DNA of 64,000 nucleotides from Pectobacterium atrosepticum (GCA_019056595.1 CP036163.1:2170001-2234000); one strand, 5' to 3'; shown: positions 18,003-30,005, counted from the stretch's first letter. Made by a program: numbers and translations. The notes: generated by a model not told the origin, from the sequence alone.

Positions 18003-19052
18003 GTGAGCAAAAAGAAACTGTCGAAAGGTCAGCAGCGTCGGGTTAGCGCCAACCACCAGCGTCGCCTGAAAAAAACGGAAAGCAAAGTTGAATGGGAAGA
18101 TAGCCAACTGGGCGATGCGCAGGAAGGCATTATCATCAGCCGATTCGGCATGCATGCCGATGTAGAAGCCACCGATGGCGTGGTGCGCCGCTGCAACATT
18201 CGTCGGACCATTTCATCGCTGGTAACGGGCGACCGCGTCGTCTGGCGCCCCGGCCATGAATCGCTCGCTGGCATCAGCGGGATCGTGGAAGCCGTTCACC
18301 CTCGTCATTCCGTACTGACACGCCCTGACTATTACGATGGCATTAAACCGATCGCCGCCAATATCGATCAGATCGTGATCGTCTCAGCGATCTTGCCCGA
18401 ACTGTCGCTGAACATCATCGATCGCTACCTGGTCGCCTGCGAAACGCTGGAGGTCGAACCGCTTATCGTGCTGAACAAAATTGACCTACTGGATGAAAAA
18501 TCCCGCCAGTTAGTTGATAAATCGATGGATATTTACCGCGCGCTCAAGTATCGCGTGTTAATGGTTTCCAGCCATACCCAACAGGGTATTCCCGAACTGG
18601 AGCAGGCCTTAACCGACCGTATCAGTATTTTCGCCGGACAATCAGGCGTAGGGAAATCCAGCCTGCTTAACGCGCTGCTCGCGCTGGGTGAAAAACGCAT
18701 TCTGGTCAATGAGGTTTCTGATAACTCAGGATTGGGACAACACACCACCACCGCTTCCCGACTTTATCACTTCCCGCACGGCGGCGACGTGATCGACTCA
18801 CCGGGCGTGCGTGAATTTGGTTTGTGGCATCTGGAACCCGAACAGGTTACCAGTGGTTTCATTGAGTTACGTGAATACATCGGCTCATGTAAGTTCCGCG
18901 ATTGTAAACATGAAAACGATCCGGGCTGCGCGATTAATGCCGCACGTGAGCGCGGAGATATTGCTAGAGAGCGCTTTGATAACTATCACCGGATTCTGGA
19001 AAGTATGACGCAAGTAAAAATGCGTAAAGGCTTTTCGGATACAGATAACTGA
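18003..19052 (+). CDS. rsgA: Small-subunit ribosome biogenesis GTPase RsgA
   Basis: A circularly permuted GTPase that checks late 30S maturation. Domains in order: basic N-terminus ([13 protein letters not shown]), OB fold, G domain in permuted order (G4 LNKIDLL, then G1 [10 protein letters not shown], then G3 DSPGVREF), and a C-terminal zinc module with Cys/His ([14 protein letters not shown]). 349 residues, GTG start. It is first of a run with psd and mscM, as in E. coli. Confidence 0.97.
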   Translation: MSKKKLSKGQQRRVSANHQRRLKKTESKVEWEDSQLGDAQEGIIISRFGMHADVEATDGVVRRCNIRRTISSLVTGDRVVWRPGHESLAGISGIVEAVHPRHSVLTRPDYYDGIKPIAANIDQIVIVSAILPELSLNIIDRYLVACETLEVEPLIVLNKIDLLDEKSRQLVDKSMDIYRALKYRVLMVSSHTQQGIPELEQALTDRISIFAGQSGVGKSSLLNALLALGEKRILVNEVSDNSGLGQHTTTASRLYHFPHGGDVIDSPGVREFGLWHLEPEQVTSGFIELREYIGSCKFRDCKHENDPGCAINAARERGDIARERFDNYHRILESMTQVKMRKGFSDTDN

Positions 19053-19195
19053 CATTTATCATGACCATCGGTACAATGCGCCCCCTTTGAGGGTAAGTGA
19101 ATCCGCTTACTCCCTTTCTGGGTTACCGCTGGCAGTGTCAAGCGTGTTCCCCAGACAGCTTTTTTATGGCGCACTATTAATCCAAGAGGCTCACT

Positions 19196-20221
19196 GTGCT
19201 GGATAATATCAAAATCAAATTACAGTATTGGCTTCCCAAGATCTGGCTGACCCGCTTAGCGGGCTGGGGAGCAAATAAGCGTGCAGGAAAACTCACCAAG
19301 CTGGTGATCGACCTGTTTGTCCGCCAATACCACGTCAACATGCAGGAAGCGTTGCAACCGGATACCGCCTCCTATCGCACGTTTAACGAATTTTTCGTTC
19401 GCCCACTGCGTCCTGGCATTCGCCCTGTCGATCCACATGCGCATCGTCTGGTGCAGCCCGCAGACGGCGTGCTGTCGCAGTTTGGCCCGATTACCAACGG
19501 CAAGCTGATTCAGGCGAAGAATCACGACTACACCTTAGAAGCGCTGCTGGCTGGCAACTATACGATGGCCGATCTGTTCCGCGACGGCCTATTTGCTACC
19601 ATTTATCTTTCGCCTCGAGATTATCACCGCCTCCACATGCCGTGTGACGGCGTGCTGCGCGAAATGATTTACGTCCCGGGTGACCTGTTCTCTGTCAACC
19701 TGCTGACGGCAGATAATGTGCCGAATCTGTTCGCTCGTAACGAACGTGTCATTTGCCTGTTTGATACTGAATTTGGCCCACTGGCACAAATTCTGGTCGG
19801 TGCAACCATTGTCGGCAGCATCGAAACCGTATGGGCAGGCGTGGTGACGCCACCGCGCGAAGGCATCATCAAGCGTTGGACTTACCCGCAGGCGGGCGAA
19901 GAAGGCGCGGTCGTACTGGCGAAAGGCGAAGAAATGGGTCGCTTCAAACTGGGCTCAACCGTGATTAACCTGTTTACCGCAGGCGACCTTCAGTTTGCCG
20001 CACATCTTAATACCATGAGCGTGACCCGTATGGGTGAACCGTTTGCCGAAGTCCGTCAGGATGAGCAAACGCCTGTTGTCTTCCCAGAAGGAACCGAGCT
20101 GGAAGAAAACGATGCAGCACAACCGCCTGTCGCTGCAACGTCTGAGCCTGTTCAGGCCGATGGGCAAAATCCTGCGGCAGAAGTATCCGGTCAGACGGGC
20201 CACAAGCCCGATGCACCGTAA
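19196..20221 (+). CDS. psd: Phosphatidylserine decarboxylase proenzyme
   Basis: Makes phosphatidylethanolamine from phosphatidylserine at the inner membrane. The self-cleavage motif LGST (in [13 protein letters not shown]) gives the pyruvoyl group on the alpha chain. The catalytic-site motif [13 protein letters not shown] is intact. 341 residues with a GTG start. The last 40 residues are a low-complexity Ala/Pro/Gln/Glu tail, longer than needed for catalysis and variable in the family. Confidence 0.97.
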   Translation: MLDNIKIKLQYWLPKIWLTRLAGWGANKRAGKLTKLVIDLFVRQYHVNMQEALQPDTASYRTFNEFFVRPLRPGIRPVDPHAHRLVQPADGVLSQFGPITNGKLIQAKNHDYTLEALLAGNYTMADLFRDGLFATIYLSPRDYHRLHMPCDGVLREMIYVPGDLFSVNLLTADNVPNLFARNERVICLFDTEFGPLAQILVGATIVGSIETVWAGVVTPPREGIIKRWTYPQAGEEGAVVLAKGEEMGRFKLGSTVINLFTAGDLQFAAHLNTMSVTRMGEPFAEVRQDEQTPVVFPEGTELEENDAAQPPVAATSEPVQADGQNPAAEVSGQTGHKPDAP

Positions 20222-20275
20222 ATAATGTCCGACTTTAGTCGCTTGTAAAAGTGTTGTTTGTAAAAGGTAGCTAAC

Positions 20276-23200
20276 GTGCGTTTGATTCTGACTTTTCTTC
20301 TGGGATGTTTATTATCAACCGCCGCGTTGGCTGCCTCTGTGCCCAATGAGGCTCAGTTACGCCAGCAGCTACAGCAGGCGGAAGCCAATAAAGGCGCGGC
20401 CGATCAGGCGAAAATCGTCGAGGAATATCAGTCTGCACTGAATACCTTACAGGATCGCAAAGAGGCGCAGGAACGCGCCACACAGTATCAGCGCGTCATT
20501 GATGATTTCCCCAAGCTGGTTCAAGAGCTACGTCGCCAGCTTAATGCAGAAGATGGCAAATCGTCGTCGATTTCAGAGAATCTCTCCAGCAACGATCTCG
20601 AACAGCAGTTGCTGCAAACAAGCAGCCAGTTGTTGGAACAGGCCCGCCAGCTCCAGCAGGAACAGGATCGGCTGCGTGAAATTGGCGATTCACTGAGCCA
20701 GCTTCCGCAGCAGCAAACTGAAGCTAGCCGAATGCAAAGCGATGCGGAACGCCGTATTCAGTCTCTCGGTACGCCCGCTGCCCCGCTGGGGCAAGCGCAG
20801 CTCGTCGCACTTCAGGCCGAATCCGCACTGCGCAAAAGCCGGGTGGATGAACTGGAGCTGGCGCAGCTTTCAGCCAGTAACCGTCAGGAGCTGTCTCGTT
20901 TACGCGTCGAGCTGTATAAAAAGCGTCACGACAGGCTGGATCTGCTGCAACAGGATCTACGCAGCCGACTCAACAACCTGCGCCAGCGTGAAGCCGAGCA
21001 GGCATTAGAACGCACAGAGCTCCTCGCTGAACAAAGTGGTGATTTACCCGCCGTCATCAGCAAGCAGTTACAGATTAACCGTGAGCTCTCCGTCGCACTG
21101 AATCAACAGGCGCAGCGGATGGACCTTATCGCCTCTCAGCAACGTCAGGCAGCGACGCATACAATTCAGGTTCGTCAGGCGCTGAGTACCATTCGCGAAC
21201 AGGCACAGTGGCTCGGTGTTTCACCGATATTGGGAGAAACATTACGCGCCCAGATCGCTCGCCTGCCGGAAATGCCTAAACCTCAGTTGCTGGATAGCGA
21301 CATGGCGCAGCTGCGCGTACAGCGCCTGCACTTCGAAGACCTGATCAATAAACCGCAAGATATTGATAACGTCAAACAAGATAACGGCGATCCGTTGACC
21401 AGTGCACAGCAGCGTATTCTGACCGATCAGATGCGCACCCAGCGCGATCTGCTGACTTCGCTGATCTCCGGCTGTGACACACAGATACTCGAATTGACCA
21501 AACTTAAAGTCGCCAATAACCAGTTGGCGGATGCATTGACCGAAACACGCGAAGCGGCCCACCGCGATCTGTTCTGGGTCGCTGATGTTGAGCCCGTGAC
21601 GTTCGCCTATCCGCTCAACCTGGTGCAGGATCTGACGCGTCTGCTGTCACTGGATACGTTGACGCAACTGGGTAGCGCACTCGTGATGATGGTGACCAGT
21701 CAGGAAACCGTGTTGCCGCTGATGGGCGCATTGCTGCTGGTGGGCTTCAGCATAAGCTCCCGCCGTCATTATCATGCCTTTATGGAACGCGCCAGCAGCC
21801 GTGTCGGCAAGGTCACGCTCGATCACTTTATGCTGACGCTGCGTACCGTATTCTGGTCCCTCCTTACTGCCCTGCCGCTGCCGGTGCTCTGGGCGGCGTT
21901 AGGATACGGGCTGCAAAACGCCTGGCCTTACCCGATTGCTGTTGCCATCGGCGACAGCGTGACCGCCACCGTGCCGTTAATGTGGCTGGTGATGATCAGC
22001 GCCTCGTTCTCGCACCCACAGGGGCTGTTTATTGTCCACTTCCGCTGGTCGCCAGAGCACGTAGCCAGAGCGATGCGCTATTATCGCCTCTCCATCGCCT
22101 TTATCGTGCCGCTGATTATGGCGCTGATTACCTTCGATAAACTCAACGATCGCGAATTCTCCAGCACGCTGGGGCGGCTCTGCTTCATCCTTCTCTGTAT
22201 GGCGTTGAGTCTGGTCACCGCCGGATTAAAACGCGCCGGTATCCCGCTATATCTGGATAAAGAAGGCTCGGGAGAAAATTCCGTTAACCGCGCGATGTGG
22301 AACATCCTCATTGGTGTGCCACTGGTTGCCGCGCTGGCCTCCTGCATCGGCTATCTGGCGACCGCACAGGCGCTGTTAGCGCGACTGGAAACCTCCGTCT
22401 CCATCTGGTTCTTCCTGCTGGTGGTTTACCACATTATTCGCCGTTGGATGCTGATTCAGCGACGTCGCATCGCCTTCGACCGCGCCAAGCAACGGCGTTC
22501 GGAAATTCTGGCGCAGCGTGCCAAAGGTGAAGAAGATACGCAGTCTGCATCATCCCATGAAAGCAGCTCGGAAGCCGTGGAAGAACCTGTTGTCGATCTG
22601 GATGCTATCAGCGCCAAATCCTTGCAGTTAGTACGATCCATTCTGACGCTGATCGCGCTGGTTTCTGTGATCGCGCTGTGGTCAGAAATCCATTCGGCCT
22701 TCGCATTCCTGGAAAATATCAGCCTGTGGGATGTCTCTAGCACGGTCAAAGGCGTGGAGAGCGTGCAGGCGATTACGCTGGGGTCCGTGCTCATCGCCAT
22801 TCTGATTTTCATTGTTACCGCGCAGCTGGTGCGTAACCTGCCCGCCCTGCTGGAGCTGGCGATCCTGCAACATCTGGATCTGTCGCCGGGCAGCGGCTAT
22901 GCCATTACCACTATCAGCAAATATATTCTGATGCTGATCGGCTGCCTGATGGGGTTCTCACTCATTGGGATCGAATGGTCGAAACTGCAATGGCTCGTTG
23001 CTGCGCTGGGTGTAGGGCTTGGGTTTGGTTTGCAGGAAATCTTCGCCAACTTTATCTCCGGCCTGATCATTCTGTTCGAGAAACCGATCCGCATCGGCGA
23101 TACGGTTACGATTCGCGATCTCACGGGTAGCGTCATGCGCATTAATACCCGCGCCACTACGATTTCCGACTGGGATCGCAAAGAGATCATTGTTCCGAAC

Positions 23201-23599
23201 AAGGCGTTTATCACCGAGCAGTTTATCAACTGGTCGCTGTCGGATTCGGTTACGCGTGTTGTGATGACGGTGCCTGCTCCGGCGAATGCGAACAGTCAGG
23301 AAGTCACAGAGCTGCTCATGGACGCAGTGAAGCGTTGTTCACTAATCCTCGATACACCAGAACCCGAAGCTTTCCTGGTTGACCTGCAACAGGGAATTCA
23401 GATTTTCGAGCTGCGTGTTTTCGCCGCCGAAATGGGGCACCGTATGCCGCTGCGCCACGAACTTCATCAGCTGATTCTGGAAAACTACCGCAAGCATAAT
23501 CTGGAACTTCCTTTCCCACCGTTCCAGGTGAAAATGGACAATCTGTCGCGCAGTGGAAAAACGCTGACACCACGGCAGCGGACGCCGGGCAGCTTATAA
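20276..23599 (+). CDS. mscM: Miniconductance mechanosensitive channel MscM
   Basis: An 1107-residue MscS-superfamily channel, the YjeP/MscM type, protecting against osmotic downshock. A signal peptide (RLILTFLLGCLLSTAALAA) is followed by a long periplasmic coiled-coil region of about residues 25-430 rich in Gln/Leu/Arg. Then come several membrane helices from about residue 475. The MscS core with the pore helix (LQWLVAALGVGLGFGLQEI) and the beta domain (PIRIGDTVTIRDLTGSV) lies in the last 270 residues. GTG start; 54 bp after psd, so probably co-transcribed. Confidence 0.95.
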   Translation: MRLILTFLLGCLLSTAALAASVPNEAQLRQQLQQAEANKGAADQAKIVEEYQSALNTLQDRKEAQERATQYQRVIDDFPKLVQELRRQLNAEDGKSSSISENLSSNDLEQQLLQTSSQLLEQARQLQQEQDRLREIGDSLSQLPQQQTEASRMQSDAERRIQSLGTPAAPLGQAQLVALQAESALRKSRVDELELAQLSASNRQELSRLRVELYKKRHDRLDLLQQDLRSRLNNLRQREAEQALERTELLAEQSGDLPAVISKQLQINRELSVALNQQAQRMDLIASQQRQAATHTIQVRQALSTIREQAQWLGVSPILGETLRAQIARLPEMPKPQLLDSDMAQLRVQRLHFEDLINKPQDIDNVKQDNGDPLTSAQQRILTDQMRTQRDLLTSLISGCDTQILELTKLKVANNQLADALTETREAAHRDLFWVADVEPVTFAYPLNLVQDLTRLLSLDTLTQLGSALVMMVTSQETVLPLMGALLLVGFSISSRRHYHAFMERASSRVGKVTLDHFMLTLRTVFWSLLTALPLPVLWAALGYGLQNAWPYPIAVAIGDSVTATVPLMWLVMISASFSHPQGLFIVHFRWSPEHVARAMRYYRLSIAFIVPLIMALITFDKLNDREFSSTLGRLCFILLCMALSLVTAGLKRAGIPLYLDKEGSGENSVNRAMWNILIGVPLVAALASCIGYLATAQALLARLETSVSIWFFLLVVYHIIRRWMLIQRRRIAFDRAKQRRSEILAQRAKGEEDTQSASSHESSSEAVEEPVVDLDAISAKSLQLVRSILTLIALVSVIALWSEIHSAFAFLENISLWDVSSTVKGVESVQAITLGSVLIAILIFIVTAQLVRNLPALLELAILQHLDLSPGSGYAITTISKYILMLIGCLMGFSLIGIEWSKLQWLVAALGVGLGFGLQEIFANFISGLIILFEKPIRIGDTVTIRDLTGSVMRINTRATTISDWDRKEIIVPNKAFITEQFINWSLSDSVTRVVMTVPAPANANSQEVTELLMDAVKRCSLILDTPEPEAFLVDLQQGIQIFELRVFAAEMGHRMPLRHELHQLILENYRKHNLELPFPPFQVKMDNLSRSGKTLTPRQRTPGSL

Positions 23600-23682
23600 G
23601 AGAGGAAAACGGGCGGCGGCCAGATGTGGCACCGCCCTGCATCAGGATTGTGATTACATACAGATTGATTACATAACGATTG

Positions 23683-24660
23683 CTACGCGCGCTCTACGGA
23701 GAACGCAATCACGTCACTCAGCTTCTCAGCCTTCAGCGCCAGCATGATCAAACGATCCACACCCAGCGCCACACCGGAACACTCTGGCAGACCATTTTTC
23801 AGCGCCGCCAGCAGGTTTTCATCAATCGGCTGTTGCGATAAACCACGCGCAGCACGTTTGCGGTTATCCTGCTCGAAGCGCTGACGCTGCTCATCGGCAT
23901 CGGTCAATTCGCGGAAGCCATTCGCCAGCTCAATCCCTTTGAAATAGACTTCAAAACGCTCAGCAACGCGATGGTCTTCCGAGCTGATCTCTGCCAGCGA
24001 GGCTTGCGTGGCCGGGAAATGGTAGACAAACGCTGGCTTGTCGCGCCCGATGTTCGGTTCAACGCCGAAGGTGAACAACATCTGCACCAGCGAATCGCGA
24101 TCGTCTTCACGACAGGCGATATCGCCCAGCCCGAGTTTTTCTGCCGCTTCGCGCAGTTGCGCTTTATCAACAGACAGAGGATCGATCTCCAGATGGCGTA
24201 AAAATGCCTGCTGATAGGAGAGCATTTCCGCGCTTTCACAATCCAACACCTGCTGTAACAGGTCATCGACCTCATTCATCAGGCGGTACATATCATAATG
24301 AGGGCGATACCATTCCAGCATGGTGAATTCTGGATTGTGGTGTCGGCCCGATTCTTCGTTGCGGAAACTGCGACACAGCTGAAAGATCGGCCCACTGCCA
24401 GCAGCCAGCAGACGCTTCATGTGGTATTCCGGGCTGGTCATCAAATACAGCGTCATGCCATCCGCAGCCCCAGGACCAACGAAGCGGGTTTGGAACGGGT
24501 ATAAGAAAACATCCGTCACCGTCGCCTGGCTCATCGCTGGCGTTTCGACTTCCAGCACTCCACGATCGGTGAAGAAACGTCGAACAGCAGCAACTATCGA
24601 CGCTCGTTTCAACAAATTAGCGACAGAAGCACTAGGTTGCCAACTTGTCGTCTCGCTCAT
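23683..24660 (-). CDS. epmA: EF-P (R)-beta-lysine ligase
   Basis: A class II lysyl-tRNA-synthetase-like enzyme lacking the anticodon domain; it attaches (R)-beta-lysine to EF-P Lys34. Motif 2 is [20 protein letters not shown] and motif 3 is [12 protein letters not shown]. 325 residues, the exact E. coli length, from the ATG at 24660 with GGAG upstream; the longer frame to 24750 runs into the frd regulatory region and is not used. Its partners epmB and efp are 6 kb away in the same window. It is divergent from frdA. Confidence 0.96.
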   Translation of the reverse strand: MSETTSWQPSASVANLLKRASIVAAVRRFFTDRGVLEVETPAMSQATVTDVFLYPFQTRFVGPGAADGMTLYLMTSPEYHMKRLLAAGSGPIFQLCRSFRNEESGRHHNPEFTMLEWYRPHYDMYRLMNEVDDLLQQVLDCESAEMLSYQQAFLRHLEIDPLSVDKAQLREAAEKLGLGDIACREDDRDSLVQMLFTFGVEPNIGRDKPAFVYHFPATQASLAEISSEDHRVAERFEVYFKGIELANGFRELTDADEQRQRFEQDNRKRAARGLSQQPIDENLLAALKNGLPECSGVALGVDRLIMLALKAEKLSDVIAFSVERA

Positions 24661-25132
24661 GGTTCTTACTCCAAAGTCAAACAGGGGGTGCAGTCTACCC
24701 GCATCAGCCCAAATTTCCAGCGGGAAAAAGCCGGATGCGCTTTTCAACAAGGCATGTCCTACCCTTTCTGGGGCAGCAGAAAGATAGCATCCGTAAATTA
24801 TATCCAGTGAATCATTTTTTTATATCCCTCTCAAAAGGGTTATTAAAGAAATAAAAGCATCGTTTCCCCGTAAATAAGCCTTTCGATCACGTTTTTATCA
24901 ATAAATACGGTACTCGCTGAAAAAACCACAAAATGCAGGATCACATCAAATTTCACCTACCTATAATTCGGTATAATCATTCCCACACAAAAATTATAGG
25001 TTTATCTATTCTTTATACGTCTATCACACAATTTTAAGTGGGTTTGATATTAAGCTCAGATATAAAGACAGAAACGAATAGATATTATTTTTTTATTTTA
25101 ACTTAATTAACTTAAATAACTGGAGGAATGCA
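24661..25132. other. epmA-frdA divergent intergenic region
   Basis: 472 bp with the promoters of both genes. It contains the FNR-like site and -10 element described separately. AT-rich toward frdA; no ORF or RNA gene is supported. Confidence 0.5.
24937..24977 (+). promoter_or_regulatory. Candidate FNR-dependent frd promoter
   Basis: GGATCACATCAAATTTC (from 24938) resembles the FNR-site region of the E. coli frd promoter. Its core is centred near 24943, about 41 bp before the start expected from the TATAAT box at 24972-24977. That spacing is typical of class II FNR activation. The half sites are imperfect against TTGAT-N4-ATCAA, so this stays a candidate. Confidence 0.45.
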
Positions 25133-26929
25133 TTGCAAACCTTTAATGCTGATTTGGCCATTATCGGGGCCGGGGGTGCTGGCCTACGAGCAGCAATAGC
25201 TGCCGCGGAAGCCAACCCCCAACTGAAAATCGCGCTGATCTCAAAAGTTTACCCAATGCGTAGCCATACCGTGGCTGCAGAAGGTGGATCAGCCGCAGTG
25301 ACTCAGGAACACGATAGCTTCGACTATCACTTCAACGACACCGTATCCGGTGGCGACTGGCTGTGTGAACAGGACGTTGTTGAGCACTTCGTCAAACACT
25401 GCCCAGAAGAGATGATTCAAATGGAACAGTGGGGCTGCCCTTGGAGCCGTAAACCGGATGGTTCTGTCAATGTTCGCCGCTTTGGCGGAATGAAGATTGA
25501 ACGCACATGGTTTGCTGCCGATAAAACCGGCTTCCACATGCTGCATACGCTGTTCCAAACTTCCCTCAAATACCCACAAATCCAACGTTTCGACGAGCAC
25601 TTTGTCCTCGACGTTCTGGTCGATGACGGCCAGGCGCGCGGTATCGTTGCCATCAATATGATGGAAGGTTCACTGATTCAGATCCGTGCTAACGCCGTGG
25701 TACTGGCAACAGGCGGCGCAGGTCGCGTGTACCGTTACAACACCAATGGCGGCATCGTCACGGGCGACGGCATGGGCATGGCGTTCCGCCACGGCGTACC
25801 GTTGCGTGATATGGAGTTCGTGCAGTATCACCCAACCGGTTTGCCCGGTTCCGGTATCCTGATGACCGAAGGCTGCCGCGGCGAAGGCGGCATCATGGTC
25901 AACAAAGACGGCTACCGCTATCTGCAAGACTACGGCATGGGCCCGGAAACGCCGCTGGGCGAACCGAAAAACAAATATATGGAGCTAGGGCCGCGCGATA
26001 AAGTATCGCAGGCGTTCTGGCACGAATGGCGCGCAGGCCGTACCGTCTCAACCCCGCTGGGCGATGTGGTTTACCTCGATCTGCGCCACCTCGGCGAGAA
26101 AAAACTCAAGGAACGTCTGCCGTTCATCTGCGAACTGGCAAAAGCCTATGTTGGCGTCGATCCGGTGAAAGAGCCGATTCCTATCCGTCCTACCGCGCAC
26201 TATACGATGGGCGGCATTGAAACCGATCAGAACTGCGAGACCCGCATCAAAGGTCTGTTCGCCGTCGGCGAATGTTCTTCTGTTGGTCTGCATGGGGCGA
26301 ACCGTCTGGGCTCCAACTCGCTGGCCGAACTGGTGGTCTTCGGGCGCGTCGCAGGTGAGCAAGCCGTACAACGCGCACAGGCAACTGCACCAGCCAACGG
26401 TACAGCGTTGGACGCACAAACACGCGACATCGAACAGCGTCTGCATGACCTGATGAATCAGGAAGGCACCGAAAGCTGGGCGAAAATACGCGACGAAATG
26501 GGCATGTCGATGGAAGAAGGCTGTGGTATTTACCGCACCACTGATCTGATGCAAAAAACCGTCGATAAGATGGCGGAGCTGAAAGAACGCTTTAAACGCG
26601 TGAAAATCACCGACCGCTCCAGCGTGTTCAACACCGATCTGTTGTACACCGTTGAACTGGGTCACAGCCTGGATGTTGCGGAATGTATGGCGCACTCGGC
26701 AATCAACCGTAAAGAATCTCGCGGCGCGCATCAGCGTCTGGATGACGGCTGCACCGAGCGTGATGACGTTAACTTCCTGAAGCATACGCTGGCGTTCTAT
26801 AACCCGGAAGGGGCACCTCGTCTGGAGTACAGCGATGTGAAGATTACCAAACTGCCACCGGCCAAACGCGTATACGGTGCAGAAGGCGATGTGCAGGAAG
26901 CTGGCAAGAAGGAGCAGGCGAATGGCTGA
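25133..26929 (+). CDS. frdA: Fumarate reductase flavoprotein subunit
   Basis: The catalytic subunit that reduces fumarate to succinate in anaerobic respiration, on the cytoplasmic face. The FAD fold is [12 protein letters not shown], and the covalent flavin His45 lies in [13 protein letters not shown]. Substrate and active-site residues are in HPTGLPGSG and [10 protein letters not shown]. 598 residues. The start is a TTG at 25133 with TGGAGG upstream; an ATG just before it is out of frame. First gene of frdABCD. Confidence 0.97.
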   Translation: MQTFNADLAIIGAGGAGLRAAIAAAEANPQLKIALISKVYPMRSHTVAAEGGSAAVTQEHDSFDYHFNDTVSGGDWLCEQDVVEHFVKHCPEEMIQMEQWGCPWSRKPDGSVNVRRFGGMKIERTWFAADKTGFHMLHTLFQTSLKYPQIQRFDEHFVLDVLVDDGQARGIVAINMMEGSLIQIRANAVVLATGGAGRVYRYNTNGGIVTGDGMGMAFRHGVPLRDMEFVQYHPTGLPGSGILMTEGCRGEGGIMVNKDGYRYLQDYGMGPETPLGEPKNKYMELGPRDKVSQAFWHEWRAGRTVSTPLGDVVYLDLRHLGEKKLKERLPFICELAKAYVGVDPVKEPIPIRPTAHYTMGGIETDQNCETRIKGLFAVGECSSVGLHGANRLGSNSLAELVVFGRVAGEQAVQRAQATAPANGTALDAQTRDIEQRLHDLMNQEGTESWAKIRDEMGMSMEEGCGIYRTTDLMQKTVDKMAELKERFKRVKITDRSSVFNTDLLYTVELGHSLDVAECMAHSAINRKESRGAHQRLDDGCTERDDVNFLKHTLAFYNPEGAPRLEYSDVKITKLPPAKRVYGAEGDVQEAGKKEQANG

Positions 26930-27659
26930 GATGATCAAAACCCTGAAAATGGAAGTCATGCGCTATAACCCTGAACAGGACAGCGAACCGTATTTTGAGA
27001 CATTCGACGTCCCGTACAACACGCAGACTTCCCTGCTAGATGCCCTGGGTTATATCAAAGATAACCTGGCACCGGACCTCTCTTACCGCTGGTCCTGTCG
27101 TATGGCGATCTGTGGCTCTTGCGGCATGATGGTGAATAAGGTCCCAAAATTGGCCTGTAAAACCTTCCTGCGTGAATACACAAACGGTCTGAAGGTCGAA
27201 GCGCTGGGCAACTTCCCTATCGAGCGCGATCTGGTGGTCGATATGACCCACTTCATCGAGAGTCTGGAAGCCATCAAGCCATATATTATCGGCAACGATC
27301 GTAAACCCGCTGACGGCCCGAATAACCAGACCCCAGCGCAAATGGCGAAGTATCACCAGTTCTCCGGCTGTATTAACTGCGGTCTGTGCTATGCGGCGTG
27401 TCCGCAGTTCGGCCTGAACCCTGAGTTCATCGGTCCGGCTGCGATTACGCTGGCGCACCGTTATAACCTGGACAATCGCGATCACGGCAAGAAAGAGCGT
27501 ATGGCGCAGCTGAACGGCAATAACGGCGTCTGGTCCTGTACGTTTGTGGGCTACTGCTCAGAAGTGTGTCCGAAGCACGTCGACCCTGCTGCTGCCATCC
27601 AGCAAGGCAAAGTCGAAAGCGCTAAAGACTTCATGATCGCCATGCTGAAACCACAATAA
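26922..27659 (+). CDS. frdB: Fumarate reductase iron-sulfur subunit
   Basis: Carries electrons from menaquinol to the flavin. Three cluster motifs are visible: 2Fe-2S ([12 protein letters not shown], then LACKTF), 4Fe-4S ([12 protein letters not shown]) and 3Fe-4S ([16 protein letters not shown]). 245 residues from the ATG at 26922, which overlaps frdA by eight bases; the 45-base extension upstream encodes a basic peptide absent from the family and is dropped. Confidence 0.97.
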   Translation: MAEMIKTLKMEVMRYNPEQDSEPYFETFDVPYNTQTSLLDALGYIKDNLAPDLSYRWSCRMAICGSCGMMVNKVPKLACKTFLREYTNGLKVEALGNFPIERDLVVDMTHFIESLEAIKPYIIGNDRKPADGPNNQTPAQMAKYHQFSGCINCGLCYAACPQFGLNPEFIGPAAITLAHRYNLDNRDHGKKERMAQLNGNNGVWSCTFVGYCSEVCPKHVDPAAAIQQGKVESAKDFMIAMLKPQ

Positions 27660-27669
27660 GGGAGGGACA

Positions 27670-28439
<770 letters not shown>

Positions 28440-28470
28440 GTATAACGCTGCAAATGTAACACCGTACTTA

Positions 28471-28493
28471 ACGGCCTGCGCAATGCAGGCCGT
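28471..28493 (+). terminator. frd operon terminator
   Basis: Hairpin ACGGCCTGC - GCAAT - GCAGGCCGT (9-bp perfect stem) followed by a T-rich run, 32 bp after the frdD stop. Confidence 0.82.
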
Positions 28494-28561
28494 ATTATTT
28501 CCCCGCCTGACCACGTCCATCGTCTACACTGGAACAAAGATGAAAATGATGAGACGTCAAT

Positions 28562-29146
28562 ATGATTCCCTTTAACACTATTCGCTTTAACACCACTTTC
28601 CTCAAGCTTCTTACCCTTAAAATCAGACGATGCGGGAAAGCATGCATTGCTGTGCTAGTGGCACTCTTTTCCGTCGCCTGTAGCGTGACGCCCCCCGATA
28701 ACGTCACCGTCGTGGAAAATTTTGATGTTAATCGTTACCTCGGTACCTGGCATGAAATCGCCCGCCTCGATCACCGCTTTGAGCGCAATCTGGAACGTGT
28801 GACGGCAACCTACAGCCCACGGGATGACGGCGGTATCAAGGTGATTAATCGTGGCTTTAACATCGAAAAACAGGAATGGAAAGAAAGTATCGGGAAAGCG
28901 TATTTCACGGGGTCACCTCAGCGTGGCGCGCTAAAAGTGTCGTTCTTCGGGCCGTTCTATGGCGGTTACAACATTATTGAACTGGATGACGACTACCGCT
29001 ACGCCCTGATTTGTGGGCCAAACCGTGACTACCTATGGATTCTCTCACGCACGCCAACGTTGGATGCGGCGACGCGCGACAAACTGGTCGCCACAGCCAA
29101 ACGCTACGGCTTCCCGACAGAGGCACTGATCTGGGTCAATCAGTAA
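28562..29146 (+). CDS. blc: Outer-membrane lipoprotein Blc (bacterial lipocalin)
   Basis: A lipid-binding lipocalin anchored in the outer membrane. The signal peptide ends in a lipobox LFSVAC. The lipocalin GxW motif is YLGTWHEIARLDHRFERN, and TATYSPRDDGGIKVINRG follows. The predicted N-terminal extension before the hydrophobic core is long (about 25 residues), so a later in-frame start may be used. Same position between frdD and sugE/ecn as in E. coli. Confidence 0.94.
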   Translation: MIPFNTIRFNTTFLKLLTLKIRRCGKACIAVLVALFSVACSVTPPDNVTVVENFDVNRYLGTWHEIARLDHRFERNLERVTATYSPRDDGGIKVINRGFNIEKQEWKESIGKAYFTGSPQRGALKVSFFGPFYGGYNIIELDDDYRYALICGPNRDYLWILSRTPTLDAATRDKLVATAKRYGFPTEALIWVNQ

Positions 29147-29176
29147 TCTGAGCATATTGACTGTAGATGAAACGGT

Positions 29177-29261
29177 TATACCCTAAATAATTCGCGTTAC
29201 GAGGCTCAGAGATGAGCCGAGTATTGCTAACGCACAAGCAGCTTGAAGTATGACGGGTATA
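29177..29261. repeat. Short ERIC-type element (internally deleted)
   Basis: About 85 bp with the same ends as the ERIC element at 17.8 kb (TATACCCTAAATAATTCG and CAGCTTGAAGTATGACGGGT) but with the 40-bp core replaced by a small GGCTCA/TGAGCC hairpin. Lies between blc and the DUF486 gene. Confidence 0.75.
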
Positions 29262-29264
29262 GCG

Positions 29265-29618
29265 TTATCCCATAATCTTATCGCGGAACATAAAGAAAAC
29301 CGCGCCAAGCAGGCACAAGCCCGCCCAGATATAATCGGTTCGGAACGGCTCTTTTAAAATGTATATGGAGAAAGGGATAAATACGGAAAGGCTGATCACT
29401 TCCTGCAATATTTTCAATTGCCCCGCGGAGGCTACCTGATAACCAATCCTATTTGCCGGTACCTGCAAGAGGTATTCAAATAATGCGATCCCCCAGCTGA
29501 TCAACGCAGCAATTATCCAGGTTCGGCCGCTGAAATAGCGCAAATGCCCGTACCAAGCGAACGTCATAAATATATTGCTCAACGTCAGCATGCCGACAGT
29601 AATGAAAAGAGGCGACAT
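29265..29618 (-). CDS. DUF486 family small membrane protein (DMT-like)
   Basis: A 117-residue inner-membrane protein with four hydrophobic helices (for example FITVGMLTLSNIFMTFAWY and YIWAGLCLLGAVFFMF) and the conserved RIGYQVASAGQLKILQEVISL stretch of DUF486. Related in size and topology to SMR-type transporters; in E. coli the small multidrug gene sugE sits at about this place. Function unproven. Confidence 0.87.
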   Translation of the reverse strand: MSPLFITVGMLTLSNIFMTFAWYGHLRYFSGRTWIIAALISWGIALFEYLLQVPANRIGYQVASAGQLKILQEVISLSVFIPFSIYILKEPFRTDYIWAGLCLLGAVFFMFRDKIMG

Positions 29619-29731
29619 TATTACTTCTCCGAGTGATCCACCCTTGCATTATCTCGCCGCAGGGAAGAAAACACCATCACGGCATTTTCTTCCACTCGGA
29701 AAAGTTATTACGACTTATTTCCCACGTAGGG

Positions 29732-29863
29732 CTATTGGGTACTGCGCTGGATGGCCTTCCCACCCGCTTCAACATCTTCCCCAACACCTCGGGTGGTATT
29801 ACACCCAACCACTGCGGAGAGAATAACCAGAGAGAAAATGGCAACAAATGCTTTCTTCAACAT
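29732..29863 (-). CDS. ecnB: Entericidin B-like lipoprotein
   Basis: 43 residues, ATG at 29863 with AAGGAACC upstream. An N-terminal hydrophobic signal ends in a lipobox (VVGC), followed by [18 protein letters not shown], matching the EcnB mature sequence closely. EcnB is a small stress-induced outer-membrane lipoprotein linked to cell lysis. No EcnA-like reading frame with a start codon is present between it and efp. Confidence 0.9.
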   Translation of the reverse strand: MLKKAFVAIFSLVILSAVVGCNTTRGVGEDVEAGGKAIQRSTQ

Positions 29864-30005
29864 ACTCGGTTCCTTCTTTATGAGAATAGGATTTCAACGG
29901 TACGAAAGGACTGCTTTTTAAGCGTAGCCAATTTTGATTCTTGTGGAGGTTTTTTCGGATGAAGAGCAAAGCAACGGGGAACTTTAGAGAGGAAAATATG
30001 AATTA

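Noticed and set aside
24880-24905. TCGATCACGTTTTTATCAA as an FNR site
   Set aside because: Half-sites are wrongly spaced for FNR; the site near 24943 fits promoter geometry better.
26048-26959. 303-codon minus-strand frame across frdA/frdB
   Set aside because: Antisense shadow of a well-defined gene, no ribosome site or domain.
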